DNA of 64,000 bases from Microvirga terricola (GCF_011777495.1 NZ_JAATJS010000006.1:111598-175597); one strand, 5' to 3'. Positions 32,913 to 44,613 are shown, counted from the first letter of the stretch. A program made the numbers and translations. Notes: generated from the sequence alone by a model not told the origin.

Positions 32913-35120
32913 TCACGCCGCTTTCTTGGCCCCGGCCCGACCATAGAAGGTCTCGCCGGAGGCTGCCATGTCGAGAAGAATGCGCGGCGGCGCGAAGCGG
33001 TCGCCGTGCTTGGCCTGCAGCGCCTTGCACAACTCCACAAAGTTCTTCGCGCCCATGAAGTCGATGTAGGACAGCGCGCCGCCCGTGAAGGGCGCGAAGC
33101 CGAAGCCGAGGATGGAGCCGACATCGGCCTCGCGCGGATCAGTGATGACGCCTTCCTCCACCGTGCGCGCGGCTTCCAGCGCTTGTGTCACGAGAAGGCG
33201 TTGCTTCATCTCCTGCATACCGAGCGTCTCCGGATCGAGATGCTTCGGCTGCAGATCCTTCAAGCCCGGCCAGAGATACTTCGGGCCGCTTTCGGGATAA
33301 TCGTAAAACCCCTTGCGGTTCTTGCGGCCGAAGCGGCCTTCCTTTTCCACGAGAGTCATCAGCAGCGCTTCCTGCTGCGGGATGATGGCGGCATCACCAA
33401 GTTGAGCTTTCGTCGCTTTCAGGATCTTCAACCCGAGATCGACGCCGACTTCGTCGTTAAGTGAAAGGGGGCCGACCGGCATGCCCGCCTGCTTACCCGC
33501 ATTCTCGATCATCGCGGGCGGCACGCCTTCGATCAGCATCAGGTGCCCCTCGAGGATGTAGGCTAGAACGCAGCGATTGGCGAAGAAGCCGCGCGAGTCG
33601 TTGACGAGGATCGGCGTCTTCTTGATAAGGCGAACATAATCGAGCGCGGTCGCAAGCGCCTTGTCGCCCGTCTGCTTGCCGACGATCACTTCGACCAGCA
33701 TCATCTTCTCGACCGGCGAGAAGAAATGAATGCCGATGAACTCGTCCGGCCGCTTCGACGACTTGGCGAGGCCGGAGATCGGCAGCGTTGAGGTGTTGGA
33801 GGCGAAGATGCAATCAGGCCGGATCGCGGCCTCGACCTTTTCGATCACCTCGGCCTTGATCTTGGGATCCTCGAACACGGCCTCGATCACAAGGTCGCAA
33901 TCGCCCAAGTCACTGTAATCCGCTGTGGTCTTGATACGCGACAACAACGCATCACGGTCCGCCGTCTTGGCGCGGCCCTTCATGATCTGGTCGGACATGA
34001 GCTTGTGCGAGTAAGCCTTGCCCTTCTCCGCCGTCTCCACGTCGCGGTCGATGAGCACGAGCTCGAGTCCGGCATTGGCGGTGACATACGCGATGCTGGC
34101 GCCCATGAAGCCTGCGCCGACGACACCGACCTTCTTGAGATGGGTTGGCGGCACCTTTTTCGGACGGCGCGCACCCTTATTCAGCTCCTGCATGGACACG
34201 AACAGCGTGCGGATCATCGCCGCCGCTTCCTTCGAGCGCAGGATCTTGGCAAACCAGCGCGATTCCACCTTGAGCGCCTGGTCCATGGGCAGCTGCAGGC
34301 CCTGATAGACGGCTTCAAGAATGGCATAGGCTGCCGGATAATTGCCTTGCGTCTCGCGGCGATAGATCGCGTTCGCGGCGGGCCAGATCTGCATGCCGGC
34401 GGCAGAATAGACCTTGTTCGACGGCAGCTTGAAGTTCTTGTTGTCCCACGGTGCTTCCGCCGAGCCGCCGCTCTTGATCCACTCCTTCGCGGTCTTGACG
34501 ATCTCGTCACGCGGCGCGACGGCGTGGGCAAGGCCCATGTTGCGGGCCATGAGCGGACGGATCTGCTCGCCCTTGAATAGCATCTGAAGCGCATCGCCCG
34601 TCTGCATCAGGCGCGAGACGCGCTGCGAGCCGCCGGCTCCTGGAAAGAGCCCGACCTTGATCTCAGGCAGGCCGACGCGGGTGGCATCCGAATCCGACAG
34701 CACACGGAAATGGCAGGCGAGCGCCATTTCGAACGCGCCGCCAAGACACACGCCGTTCACCGCCGCTGCGAACGGCTTGCCGCAGGTCTCGAGACGGCGA
34801 TAAAGCAGCGAGAGCTTGCGCGACTCCTCGAAGAAGAAGCTCATCGCCTCCTCTTCCCCCTTCTCCTTTACGAGCTTGGCATATTGTGCGCCAAGGCCTT
34901 GCAGCATGGTCAGATCCGCGCCACCGGAAAAGGTTTCCTTGCCCGAGGTGATGACGCAACCTTTGATCGCGGCGTCGCCTGCGACTTTCTCGACGATCTG
35001 CGACAGCTCCTCCATCACCTGCGGGGTGATGACGTTCATGGAGCGATCCGGCATGTCCCAGGTCGCGAGCGCGATGCCGTCGCTATCGACTTCGAAACGG
35101 AAGTTGGTGAAATTCGTCAT
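32913..35120 (-). CDS. fadJ: Trifunctional fatty-acid oxidation enzyme: enoyl-CoA hydratase / 3-hydroxyacyl-CoA dehydrogenase
   Basis: A 735-residue cytoplasmic enzyme of beta-oxidation. Residues ~1-200 are a crotonase domain ([27 protein letters not shown]). Residues ~315-500 are the NAD-binding dehydrogenase domain with [12 protein letters not shown] and [15 protein letters not shown], followed by two C-terminal dehydrogenase repeats. It hydrates enoyl-CoA and oxidises the 3-hydroxy product. The start at 35120 has GGAGG five bases upstream, 20 bases after the thiolase stop, and the order acyl-CoA dehydrogenase, thiolase, FadJ forms one operon. FadB-type naming is equally possible. Confidence 0.92.
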   Translation of the reverse strand: MTNFTNFRFEVDSDGIALATWDMPDRSMNVITPQVMEELSQIVEKVAGDAAIKGCVITSGKETFSGGADLTMLQGLGAQYAKLVKEKGEEEAMSFFFEESRKLSLLYRRLETCGKPFAAAVNGVCLGGAFEMALACHFRVLSDSDATRVGLPEIKVGLFPGAGGSQRVSRLMQTGDALQMLFKGEQIRPLMARNMGLAHAVAPRDEIVKTAKEWIKSGGSAEAPWDNKNFKLPSNKVYSAAGMQIWPAANAIYRRETQGNYPAAYAILEAVYQGLQLPMDQALKVESRWFAKILRSKEAAAMIRTLFVSMQELNKGARRPKKVPPTHLKKVGVVGAGFMGASIAYVTANAGLELVLIDRDVETAEKGKAYSHKLMSDQIMKGRAKTADRDALLSRIKTTADYSDLGDCDLVIEAVFEDPKIKAEVIEKVEAAIRPDCIFASNTSTLPISGLAKSSKRPDEFIGIHFFSPVEKMMLVEVIVGKQTGDKALATALDYVRLIKKTPILVNDSRGFFANRCVLAYILEGHLMLIEGVPPAMIENAGKQAGMPVGPLSLNDEVGVDLGLKILKATKAQLGDAAIIPQQEALLMTLVEKEGRFGRKNRKGFYDYPESGPKYLWPGLKDLQPKHLDPETLGMQEMKQRLLVTQALEAARTVEEGVITDPREADVGSILGFGFAPFTGGALSYIDFMGAKNFVELCKALQAKHGDRFAPPRILLDMAASGETFYGRAGAKKAA

Positions 35121-35140
35121 GGTGTCCTCCCGTCCCGCTC

Positions 35141-36349
<1,209 letters not shown>

Positions 36350-36408
36350 GGTGTTCTCCCTCAGTCCTTCGAGCGCCCGAGGCGGCGATGCCGGCCCCGG
36401 GATCGGTA

Positions 36409-38202
36409 TCAGAACATTTCCGCCGGCATTGCCATGGTCGAGTCCGCGCCGGTCGAGATGCAGGCAAGGCGTGTCGCCGTTTCCGGCATCATGCGCTCCA
36501 TGAAGAAGCGACCCGTCATCAGCTTGGCGTCCATTTTGTCGGCTGCGCCGTTGCCTTGCGCTTTCTTCGTATTCGCGGCCTTCGCCATCTTGGCCCACAT
36601 GTAGCCCATCGCCACAATACCGAAGAGATGCATGTAGTCGGTGGCACCGGCACCGGCATTGTCCGGCTTCGCCATGGCATTGTTCATGAACCACATGGTG
36701 GCTTGCTGGAGATCCGCCAAGCCCTTTTGCAGCGGCATGACGAAGGCCTTCAGGCTCTCGTCGTTGGCATTCTCCTGACAGAAGGTACCGACCTCGTTGA
36801 AGAAGGCCATGACGGCGCGGCCGCCATCCTTCGCGAGCTTGCGGCCCACAAGGTCCATGGCCTGGATGCCGTTGGCGCCCTCATAGATCATCGTGATGCG
36901 GGCATCGCGCACGAATTGCGACATGCCCGATTCCTCGACGTAGCCGTGGCCACCGAACATCTGCTGCGCCCTGACCGCATTCTCGAACCCGAGATCAGTG
37001 AGGACGCCTTTCACCACCGGCGTCAAAAGACCCATATGGTCGTCGGCGGACTGGCGCTCCGCCGCGTCGGACGAGCGATGCGCCACATCGCTCTTGAGCG
37101 CGGTCCAGATCAGCAGCGCGCGCGCCGCCTCGTTGAAGGCTTTGACGGACATCAGCGTGCGGCGCACGTCCGGATGCACGATGATGGGATCAGCCGGTTT
37201 GTCGGGGAATTTCGATCCAGTCAGCGCGCGTCCCTGAAGGCGTTCCTTCGCGTAGGCGACGGCGTTCTGGTAGGCGACTTCCGATTGCGAAAGTCCCTGC
37301 ACGCCCACCGCCATGCGCGCCTCGTTCATCATCACGAACATGGCGTTGAGGCCGCGATTTTCCTCGCCGATGAGCCAGCCTCTCGCACCATCGTAGTTCA
37401 TGACGCAGGTGGCATTGCCGTGAATGCCCATCTTGTGCTCGATGGAGCCGCAGGACACCCCGTTATGCGCGCCGAGCGAACCGTCGCCGTTCACCAAAAT
37501 TTTCGGCACGACGAAGAGCGAGATGCCTTTCGTTCCCGCAGGCGCGCCCTCGATGCGCGCCAGCACAAGGTGGACGATGTTGTCCGCCATGTCGTGCTCG
37601 CCGGCGGAGATGAAGATCTTGGTGCCAGTGATCGAATAGCTGCCGTCGCCGTTCGGCACGGCCTTGGTCTTGAGAAGGCCGAGATCCGTGCCGCAATGGG
37701 GCTCGGTGAGGTTCATGGTGCCGGTCCAGGTGCCCTCGACCATCTTCGGCAGATAGGTTTTCTTGATGTCGTCCGAGCCGTGAACCAGAACCGCCGCAAT
37801 CGCGCCCTGCGTCAGGCCGGGATACATGGCGAGTGCGAGGTTCGCCGAGGACAGGAATTCCTGCATGACGGTGTTGAGCACCGAGGGAAGGCCCTGGCCG
37901 CCATGTTGCTCCGGTACTGACAGGCCCATCCAGCCGCCGCCGGTGTAAGAGGCATAGGCTTCCTTGAAACCTTTCGGCGTCGTCACCGAACCGTCGGGAT
38001 TGCGGCGGCAACCTTCCTGATCGCCGGTTGCGTTCAACGGCGCAAAAACCTCCTCGCAGAGCTTGGCACCCTCGCCGAGGATCGCCTCAACCACATCGGG
38101 CGTCGCATCGGCAAAGCCAGGCAGGTTGTTGTAGCGCTCGATAGGAAAGACGTCGTTCAGAAGAAACATCACATCGTCGACGGGGGCCTTATAGACCGGC
38201 AT
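36409..38202 (-). CDS. Acyl-CoA dehydrogenase (FadE/DmdC-like)
   Basis: A 597-residue FAD enzyme that starts beta-oxidation. It has the N-terminal helical domain (FADATPDVVEAILGEGAKLCEEV), the middle domain NLTEPHCGTDLGLLKTKA, and the C-terminal domain with the catalytic-base region YEGANGIQAMDLVGRKL. A final ~110-residue extension is typical of the long acyl-CoA dehydrogenases grouped with DmdC. Those are often annotated as 3-methylmercaptopropionyl-CoA dehydrogenases, but the neighbours (thiolase, FadJ) indicate ordinary fatty acyl-CoA. It heads the operon. Confidence 0.9.
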   Translation of the reverse strand: MPVYKAPVDDVMFLLNDVFPIERYNNLPGFADATPDVVEAILGEGAKLCEEVFAPLNATGDQEGCRRNPDGSVTTPKGFKEAYASYTGGGWMGLSVPEQHGGQGLPSVLNTVMQEFLSSANLALAMYPGLTQGAIAAVLVHGSDDIKKTYLPKMVEGTWTGTMNLTEPHCGTDLGLLKTKAVPNGDGSYSITGTKIFISAGEHDMADNIVHLVLARIEGAPAGTKGISLFVVPKILVNGDGSLGAHNGVSCGSIEHKMGIHGNATCVMNYDGARGWLIGEENRGLNAMFVMMNEARMAVGVQGLSQSEVAYQNAVAYAKERLQGRALTGSKFPDKPADPIIVHPDVRRTLMSVKAFNEAARALLIWTALKSDVAHRSSDAAERQSADDHMGLLTPVVKGVLTDLGFENAVRAQQMFGGHGYVEESGMSQFVRDARITMIYEGANGIQAMDLVGRKLAKDGGRAVMAFFNEVGTFCQENANDESLKAFVMPLQKGLADLQQATMWFMNNAMAKPDNAGAGATDYMHLFGIVAMGYMWAKMAKAANTKKAQGNGAADKMDAKLMTGRFFMERMMPETATRLACISTGADSTMAMPAEMF

Positions 38203-38443
38203 AGAGCTCCTCCCAGGTCGGATCGCGGGCCGGCGGAACCTTCCAAACGAGGTTGCCGGCGAATGGATGGTTCATATCTAAACTATTTGGTCACCTTGGG
38301 GAAGAGGTAGGGCGCGAAATGTTGATCGGAACACGGGAGAGCGCCTTTTGCACCACCGCCGGTCATGCGGAAGCAACCCGCGGAGCGAGCCCTACTCAGG
38401 CCCCTAACGCAACAGGCTTCGTCTCTATCTTGGTAATGCGACT

Positions 38444-38770
38444 TCAGGCCGGGCGCGGGCCAAACAGGATGAGGCAGGTGCCGACAAGGCAGAAGGCCGC
38501 ACCCGCGAGGTCCCAGCGGTCGGGGCGCACGCTCTCCATCCCCCAAAGCCAGAAAAGCGACGCGGCAATGTAAATGCCGCCATAGGCGGCATAGGCCCGC
38601 CCAGCGGCGGGACTGTCGGCGAGAGTCAGGAGGAAGGCGAAAAGAGAGAGGGCCACAAGGCCGGGCAGCAACAGCCAGGGTGATGCTCCCTGGCGCAGAT
38701 AGGCCCAGAAAGAAAAACAGCCGGCGATTTCCGCCAGCGCTGCAAGGCAATAAGCGGCCACTGTCTTCAT
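38444..38770 (-). CDS. YnfA (UPF0060) family small membrane protein
   Basis: A 108-residue protein with four membrane helices: [58 protein letters not shown] and [18 protein letters not shown]. YnfA proteins resemble small multidrug resistance transporters in size and topology. It sits between the MerR regulator and the acyl-CoA dehydrogenase on the same strand, with about 240 bases (38203-38443) before the latter in which I see no gene. Whether it belongs to the fatty-acid unit is unclear. Confidence 0.88.
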   Translation of the reverse strand: MKTVAAYCLAALAEIAGCFSFWAYLRQGASPWLLLPGLVALSLFAFLLTLADSPAAGRAYAAYGGIYIAASLFWLWGMESVRPDRWDLAGAAFCLVGTCLILFGPRPA

Positions 38771-38860
38771 GGCCCACTCCTGCCGGTCGGCCGAGACCGC
38801 GTCAAGCCAATGAGCCCGACCGGTCTGCCGCCGGAAGAAGTCGTCAGGGCGCCCCCGGCT

Positions 38861-39277
38861 TTACGCCGCGGCGGCCAGGCTCGCACGGCGAGACTTCAGC
38901 TCGATCAGAGCCTGCTCGATCTCTTCTTTCTGCTGCTCCAGATGGCGGATCTGATCCTCAATCTGGTCGAGCGAAAGCTTGAGATTGGCGGCAGGCACGC
39001 CATTCAGCCGATCCTCGGCCAGCATGGCGCGGATTTCGGTGAGGGTGAAACCGAGCTGCTTACCCTTGAGGATGACCGAGAGACGATCACGGTCGCGGAC
39101 ATCATAGATACGGGCTGTGCCGTCGCGGCGAGGCGAGAGAAGGCCGCGGTCCTCATAGAAGCGGAGGGTTCTCAGCGTCACTCCGAACTCGCGGGCGAGA
39201 TCGCCGATCGTAAAAAATTTAGCACCTTCCGAAGCGTCGGAGACGACAGCGTAATCCCCCCGAATTTCTTTGTTCAT
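38861..39277 (-). CDS. MerR family regulator, likely controlling beta-oxidation genes
   Basis: A 138-residue MerR-type regulator. The winged helix reads FTIGDLAREFGVTLRTLRFYEDRGLLSPRRDGTARIYD, followed by a long coiled coil (LDQIEDQIRHLEQQKEEIEQALIEL) and no C-terminal metal or drug site. This short form without cysteines resembles LiuR-like MerR proteins that repress acyl-CoA catabolism in alphaproteobacteria. The acyl-CoA dehydrogenase, thiolase and FadJ genes lie downstream on the same strand, which supports that role by position. Confidence 0.85.
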   Translation of the reverse strand: MNKEIRGDYAVVSDASEGAKFFTIGDLAREFGVTLRTLRFYEDRGLLSPRRDGTARIYDVRDRDRLSVILKGKQLGFTLTEIRAMLAEDRLNGVPAANLKLSLDQIEDQIRHLEQQKEEIEQALIELKSRRASLAAAA

Positions 39278-39657
39278 GCCATGCCCCGTATTCTTAGTCT
39301 TGACTGGTCGCGTTTGTGGTTCGGTAGAACCGTCGATTCATTCAATATTGCAATGATAGAACGTTTGCAATGCTATCAGCAAGTGCGCTCCAGCACGTAC
39401 ACGCGCAAGGATAGAAGGGGCACTCTCCTTTGCGGGCGACGAAGGGGAAGGTGGCGACTTCACCTCAAGAGGTGCCACCGGTGCTAAGCGCCCTCGCCTT
39501 AACGGCTTTTTTACTACGTTCGCCAAAAACTGCGCCGTCGGTTCGAGGATCCGGCGGCGGTTTTTCATGATTCGCCGCACGTCCCTTTTGAACCGTCAGG
39601 ACGGGATCCCGGCGTGGGGACAGGCTCGTTCTTGTTGGGTTTCCCACAGGCGCGGCC
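39278..39657. other. 380-base non-coding region upstream of the polarity protein
   Basis: No supported gene. It holds the divergent promoters of the MerR gene and the polarity gene. Near the MerR start is an AT-rich stretch with two TTGCAATG copies (about 39347 and 39367), a possible regulator site, and toward the right end a terminator-like hairpin at 39533-39566. Confidence 0.5.
39533..39566 (+). terminator. Terminator-like hairpin upstream of the polarity protein
   Basis: The arms 39533-39541 (CGCCGTCGG) and 39551-39559 (CCGGCGGCG) pair over 9 bp with one G-U and are followed by GTTTTTC. No plus-strand gene precedes it, so it would end an unidentified short transcript or act as a 5' attenuator for the gene at 39658. 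Confidence 0.5.
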
Positions 39658-42600
39658 ATGAGACGACACGTTCTCCCGACACCTGACGATCTGAATCGCG
39701 ATGCGCGGGAGGTTGCGGAAATCGCCGCGCGCCGGGCAGGACTGAGCCTGGAAGAGTGGCTGGCCGCGACGCTGGCCAGCCGGGCGGAGGAGCCTGAACC
39801 GGCGCCGCAGCAGACCCGCCGCCATGCCTTCCAGGATCTCGAGAGCATCGTCGCGCGCATCACGCGAACCGCCTCCAAGCCCCCCCGGGACGACTATGAG
39901 GTCCTCATGGGCGCGGTCGCGGCCCAGAACGAGCGCAAAGCGCGCGATCAGGCAGAACGGACGGCCGTCGCACTCGAATCCATGGCCGGCTGGATCGAAC
40001 ACGCGGAAGAGCGCCTGAACGAGACCACCCGCACCTCCGCAGACCATCATGACCGGATCGCCTCCGCCCTGTCCCAGGCCCTCTCCGCCCTGAAGGATCG
40101 CCTTGACGCGGTCGAGCAGGCCGCCGCCGAGCGCCCGACCCCGGCCCCCGCGCGGATCGAGTTTCCGGTGCACGAGGCCATCAAGGCCCTCGAACCCTTG
40201 TCCGAAACACTGGTCGGTCTGCGCACGGACATGTCGCGCCTCACCGAAAAGCTCGATCAACCGGCAAGCCCCGCCTGGACGCCCGCCGTGGAAGGTATCC
40301 GCAGCGAGATCGAGCGATTAAGCGCGAATGTTGGGAGCCTCGCGACGCGCGAGGAAATCGCCGCACTCGACCACAACCTGCGCACCATCGCGGGTGAGAT
40401 GGACCAAGGCCCTTCTGCTAAGGACATGCTGACCATCGCGCGGGCGGTGGCCTCGCTCTCGCGGCAGATCCAGGGTCTTTCCGAGGATCTGGGCGAGGGC
40501 GTTCACAAGCGGCTTGGAGCCGAGATCGATCTCATCAAGCGTAAGGTCGATGGCATCGCCGAAACGGGTGTCGACCGCACGGTGATTGATTTCTTGAGCA
40601 GCCAGATCGTCGATATGCGTCACGATCTCGCCCGCCGTGCCGAGCCACAGCAGATCGAGCGCCTGACCGGCGATGTCGCCGCCCTCAGCAGGCAGATCGC
40701 GGAGTTGCGCGAACATCAGGTGGGGCGCACCGATTTCGCTACGCTGAAAACGTCGCTTCAAAATGTTTGCTCCGCCCTCGAACGCACGGTGGCCGCGCAG
40801 GACGCGAACGACGTACCGGGAAAAATCCAGGACTTGAGCCGCCGCATCGACATTCTGGCGAGTCGCCCGGAGCCCGAGCCCGCCAATCTAGACCCTATCG
40901 CCGAACAGCTGGCGCTTCTAACTGAGCGCATGGCGAACGTCAGCGACCGCCGCCAGGAGCAGCACGATGCGCTGAGCGCGATGATGTCTCGACTGTCGTC
41001 TCAGGTTCAATCGGTGGCCGAGTCTGTGCCGTCGCAGGAGCCGGTGCTCAGGCGCTTCGACCAGCTTGAGGATGAAATGCGCCGCATCGGCCAGCAGGCC
41101 GACACGACGAGCGTTGAGCTGATGCTGCGCACCATCAGCACACGGCTGGAGGAACAACCCGTATCGACAGCGGCCTTCGCTGCTCTCGAAAAGCGCCTCA
41201 TGACGCTTGCAGATCAGTGGTCAAACGCACCTGCGGAACCGCTACGCGATGTTGTCGCTCAGGCCACAGCGCATCTGAAGACCCTTCAGAGCGAGGCGGA
41301 TGTCATTGCGGAACGCGCCGTGCGCGCCGCGTTGAAAGAAGTTCAGCCTAACCCGGCAAACAACGATCTTGATGCGCTCAAGCAAGGCTTCGTCGAGCTG
41401 AAGGCGCTTCAGACCCGTTCCGAGACGAAGACGCAGCAGACGTTGCGTGCGGTGCACGACGCCCTGGAAACGCTCGTGTCCCGGTTCCCGGAACACGTGC
41501 CGATGCAGCGTCACCCGTCGTTCGCGCAACCTGCCGATGAGGTCGCGCCTGCCGACCGACTTGAAGCGGCGGTTCGCAGGCTGCACGCGGCTGCTCTGTC
41601 GCAGATGGAGGAAGTCTCTGCCGAGACAGCGCGCGGTCCGGAACCGGAGAGCACGCCTGCATCGGGATTTCCGTCCCCGGATTCGAACCTCAGTCAGGTC
41701 CGCGCGACCTTCATCGCCGCGGCGCGCCGCGCTTCGCAGACAGAGCCGACATCGACGGCGCCTGTCGATGCACTGGAGGAGCTTACGGAGACGCGGACCG
41801 ACGATGTGTCCTACGACGATGAAGAGCAGGATCTCTCCCCGCCTTCGCTGATCGAACGCCTCCGCCGGTCTTTCGAGTCGCATCGCCGCCCCCTGTTGTT
41901 CGGCCTTGCCTTCCTCATCCTGGCCGCTGGAACGGCGCAGATCCTGTCGAGCGGGCAGCCCGCGCAGCGCGTCACGGCCAAGGTGCAACCCGAAATCGCC
42001 GCCCAAGCGCAGGCAGAGGCCGCCATTGCGCAGGTGGCGGTCAGCGCGCTCAACGCCGCTGTGCCGCCGGACAGCGTAGCGTTGTTCCGGTCGGCAAGCC
42101 TGATGATACCCGCTGCGCCGAAATTCGGCGTGGACCCGGCCACGGTCGGGGAACTGCCGGCGCAGCTTCCCGCTTCTCTAATCTCTGCCGCCTCGTCTGG
42201 TGATGCGACGGCGATTTACGAGATCGCAGCCCGCGCCATGGAAGGCCGTGGCATTCCGCAGGACATGGCGCTCGCCGCGCGCTTGTATGAGCGGGCCGCA
42301 CAAGCCGGTTTCGTGCCGGCGCAGGAGCGTCTGGCAATGCTGCATGACAAGGGGCTCGGCGTGGCGCGCGATGCCAGGCTTGCGGCAACCTGGTATGAGC
42401 GGGCGGCTCTGGGCGGCAACGCCCGCGCCATGCACAACCTTGCAACCCTTCTCGCCTCGGGCGCGAACGGCAAGCCCGACTATGCGGCGGCCCTGCGCTG
42501 GTACAGCGAGGCGGCAGAGGCCGGAATCCGTGACAGTCAGTTCAACATGGGCATCCTGCTCGCCCGCGGGCTCGGCATCCGTCCCGATCTCGCGAAGGCT

Positions 42601-42819
42601 TACAAGTGGTTCGCGCTCGCCGCCGCGCTTGGCGACACCGACGCGGCCAAGAAGCGGGACGAAGTGGCAGCCAAGCTCAGCGCCGCCGATCTGTCCACCG
42701 CAAAAACCTTGGTCGAGCAGTGGCGTCCGCGAGCCGTCGATCCGACCGCAAACGACGTGCCGCCCGCAAAAGAAGGTCAAACCGCCGCCCTGAACAGGAT
42801 TTTCGCCAGCCGGAGCTGA
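39658..42819 (+). CDS. PodJ-like cell-polarity protein: coiled coils, one TM helix, SEL1 repeats
   Basis: A 1053-residue protein. Residues ~1-45 hold an N-terminal motif (AGLSLEEWLAATLA) common to alphaproteobacterial localisation proteins. Residues ~60-640 are long, polar and coiled-coil rich (repeated segments like SEIERLSANVGSLATREE and LEKRLMTLADQW). A single membrane helix lies at ~745-763 (LLFGLAFLILAAGTAQIL). The outside part carries four or so SEL1/TPR-like repeats at ~850-1010 (AARLYERAAQAGFVPAQERLA, AAALRWYSEAAEAG). This order matches Caulobacter PodJ-type polar scaffolds, lacking a visible peptidoglycan-binding domain at the end. It is a lone gene. Confidence 0.8.
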   Translation: MRRHVLPTPDDLNRDAREVAEIAARRAGLSLEEWLAATLASRAEEPEPAPQQTRRHAFQDLESIVARITRTASKPPRDDYEVLMGAVAAQNERKARDQAERTAVALESMAGWIEHAEERLNETTRTSADHHDRIASALSQALSALKDRLDAVEQAAAERPTPAPARIEFPVHEAIKALEPLSETLVGLRTDMSRLTEKLDQPASPAWTPAVEGIRSEIERLSANVGSLATREEIAALDHNLRTIAGEMDQGPSAKDMLTIARAVASLSRQIQGLSEDLGEGVHKRLGAEIDLIKRKVDGIAETGVDRTVIDFLSSQIVDMRHDLARRAEPQQIERLTGDVAALSRQIAELREHQVGRTDFATLKTSLQNVCSALERTVAAQDANDVPGKIQDLSRRIDILASRPEPEPANLDPIAEQLALLTERMANVSDRRQEQHDALSAMMSRLSSQVQSVAESVPSQEPVLRRFDQLEDEMRRIGQQADTTSVELMLRTISTRLEEQPVSTAAFAALEKRLMTLADQWSNAPAEPLRDVVAQATAHLKTLQSEADVIAERAVRAALKEVQPNPANNDLDALKQGFVELKALQTRSETKTQQTLRAVHDALETLVSRFPEHVPMQRHPSFAQPADEVAPADRLEAAVRRLHAAALSQMEEVSAETARGPEPESTPASGFPSPDSNLSQVRATFIAAARRASQTEPTSTAPVDALEELTETRTDDVSYDDEEQDLSPPSLIERLRRSFESHRRPLLFGLAFLILAAGTAQILSSGQPAQRVTAKVQPEIAAQAQAEAAIAQVAVSALNAAVPPDSVALFRSASLMIPAAPKFGVDPATVGELPAQLPASLISAASSGDATAIYEIAARAMEGRGIPQDMALAARLYERAAQAGFVPAQERLAMLHDKGLGVARDARLAATWYERAALGGNARAMHNLATLLASGANGKPDYAAALRWYSEAAEAGIRDSQFNMGILLARGLGIRPDLAKAYKWFALAAALGDTDAAKKRDEVAAKLSAADLSTAKTLVEQWRPRAVDPTANDVPPAKEGQTAALNRIFASRS

Positions 42820-42925
42820 CCCTTCGGTCGGTTCCGTCAGCCTTCGTTCAGAACGGCAATTCTAAGGTCGCATTGAGCGACGCCATTAACGAGAACATGG
42901 CTGCACCGGCCATAGGGGAACCGGG

Positions 42926-43855
42926 GTGCAAATTTACCTGCCAATCGCTGAAATGCCCGTGAACGTTCTTCTCATCCTCGCGATGGGCGCGGCGGTCGGC
43001 TTCATTTCGGGCATGTTCGGCATCGGCGGCGGCTTTCTCATGACGCCGCTGTTGATCTTCCTCGGTATTCCGCCCGCAGTGGCTGTGGCCACCCAAACGG
43101 CTCAGATCGTCGCCTCCTCGACCACGAGCGTGCTTGGGGCCGTGCGGCGTAATGCGCTCGATCTCAAGCTTGGCTCCGTCATGGTCTTCGGCGGCTTGAT
43201 CGGCTCGGTGCTCGGCGTCTGGTTCTTCGCCGCCGCCCGCCGGGCGGGCCAGCTCGATCTCGTCATCGTGGTGTCCTACGTGACGCTGTTCATGGTCGTC
43301 GGCGGCCTGATGTTGAAGGAAAGCGTTCGGGAATTCTGGACGAACCGCAATGGCGGCCCCACTCGTCCCCGGCGCCGCGGCGGGCAACACGCTCCTTATC
43401 TCTTCTGGCCGCTGCGGATGCGCTTTTACCGCTCCAAGCTCTACGGCAGCGTCATTCCAATTCTGGGCCTTGCCCTCTTCATCGGCTTTGCCGGTGCTCT
43501 CTTAGGTATCGGCGGCGGGTTCATCATGGTTCCCGCACTCCTTTACATCTTCCGCGTGCCCACTACCGTCGTAGTCGGGACGTCGCAATTTCAGATCATC
43601 TGCACGACGCTCGTGGCGCTTGTTCTCCACGCGGTGGCGAACCAGGCGGTCGATATCGTTCTGGCCCTTCTGCTCATCGTCGGCGGCGTGTTCGGCGCGC
43701 AGTTCGGCGCACGGGCCGGGCGCAATCTAAAGGCAGACCTCTTTCGATTCCTCCTGGCGGTCCTACTTCTGGCGGTCGGCCTGCGCTTCGCGCTGGAACT
43801 GACAGTGAAGCCGGAGGAGCGCTTCTCCATCGCAGTTCAGGAGACGCGCCCATGA
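42926..43855 (+). CDS. Sulfite exporter TauE/SafE family protein
   Basis: A 309-residue inner-membrane protein with two TauE-type halves, marked by GMFGIGGGFLMTPLLIFLG near residue 30 and ALLGIGGGFIMVPALLYIF near residue 195. It probably exports a sulfur-containing anion or organic acid. The start is a GTG at 42926 (MQIYLPIAEM), matching what I recall of the family in Rhizobiales. Its stop overlaps the start of the TIGR02186 gene (ATGA), so the two are translationally coupled. Confidence 0.9.
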   Translation: MQIYLPIAEMPVNVLLILAMGAAVGFISGMFGIGGGFLMTPLLIFLGIPPAVAVATQTAQIVASSTTSVLGAVRRNALDLKLGSVMVFGGLIGSVLGVWFFAAARRAGQLDLVIVVSYVTLFMVVGGLMLKESVREFWTNRNGGPTRPRRRGGQHAPYLFWPLRMRFYRSKLYGSVIPILGLALFIGFAGALLGIGGGFIMVPALLYIFRVPTTVVVGTSQFQIICTTLVALVLHAVANQAVDIVLALLLIVGGVFGAQFGARAGRNLKADLFRFLLAVLLLAVGLRFALELTVKPEERFSIAVQETRP

Positions 43856-44613
43856 GGATCGCTGCCGCGCTTCTGATCCTCCTCGGCCTCGCGACGCCCT
43901 CCATTGCCGAAACGCTGATTACGTCCCTGTCGAACCATCGCGTTCTCATCAACTCGAACTATACCGGCACGTCGATTGCCATTTTCGGGGCCATCGAGCG
44001 TGATGCGCAGACCGTCGCGCGCGCCTCAGGCTATGACGTCGTGGTCACGGTCCGCGGGCCGCGGCAATTTCTCGTGGTGCGCGAGAAGAGCCGGGTGGGA
44101 CCCGTCTGGCTCAATCGCGAGCAGCAGAAATTTCCCATGGCCCCCGCCTATCTGAATGTTCTCGCATCGCGCCCCATTTCGGAGATCACGACCGATGCAC
44201 TGCGCCAGCGCCAGAAGATCGGCCTTCACGCCATCATTGACGCACCGGACTTCACCAACGACCGCGGGCAGAGCGACGAGCGGTTCCGCGATGCGTTCCT
44301 TCGCCTGAAAGCCCGCGAGGGCCTTTATCTCGAAGACGAACGCGGCGCGACATTCCTGACGCCCAACATTTTCCGCGCGAGCATTTCACTCCCCGCTATC
44401 GCCCCGCCGGGGGGATACGACGTGGAAGTCGCGCTCTTTGCCGACACGGTTATCCTGGCCCGCACTCTCACGCATTTCGAGCTGGTCAAGACCGGATTCG
44501 AGCAGCGGGTCGGCGAAGCGGCCCGTGACTGGCGGCTGATCTACGGCCTGTTCACCGCGCTCATCGCCGTTTTTTTCGGCTGGACCGCAAGCGTCATCTT
44601 CCGGCGCGACTGA
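43852..44613 (+). CDS. TIGR02186 family membrane-anchored protein
   Basis: A 253-residue protein with an N-terminal signal peptide (MRIAAALLILLGLATPSIAE), an extracytoplasmic beta-rich body (FGAIERDAQTVARASGYDVV, VRGPRQFLVVREKSRVGPVWLN) and one C-terminal membrane helix (LIYGLFTALIAVFFGWTASVIF). The family is uncharacterised and, to my knowledge, found almost only next to a TauE/SafE gene in alphaproteobacteria, as here with a four-base overlap. It is likely a periplasmic partner of that exporter. Confidence 0.88.
   Translation: MRIAAALLILLGLATPSIAETLITSLSNHRVLINSNYTGTSIAIFGAIERDAQTVARASGYDVVVTVRGPRQFLVVREKSRVGPVWLNREQQKFPMAPAYLNVLASRPISEITTDALRQRQKIGLHAIIDAPDFTNDRGQSDERFRDAFLRLKAREGLYLEDERGATFLTPNIFRASISLPAIAPPGGYDVEVALFADTVILARTLTHFELVKTGFEQRVGEAARDWRLIYGLFTALIAVFFGWTASVIFRRD

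Noticed and set aside
36388..37920. 510-residue plus-strand ORF opposite the acyl-CoA dehydrogenase
   Set aside because: Antisense to a strongly conserved enzyme, without domain or start signals.
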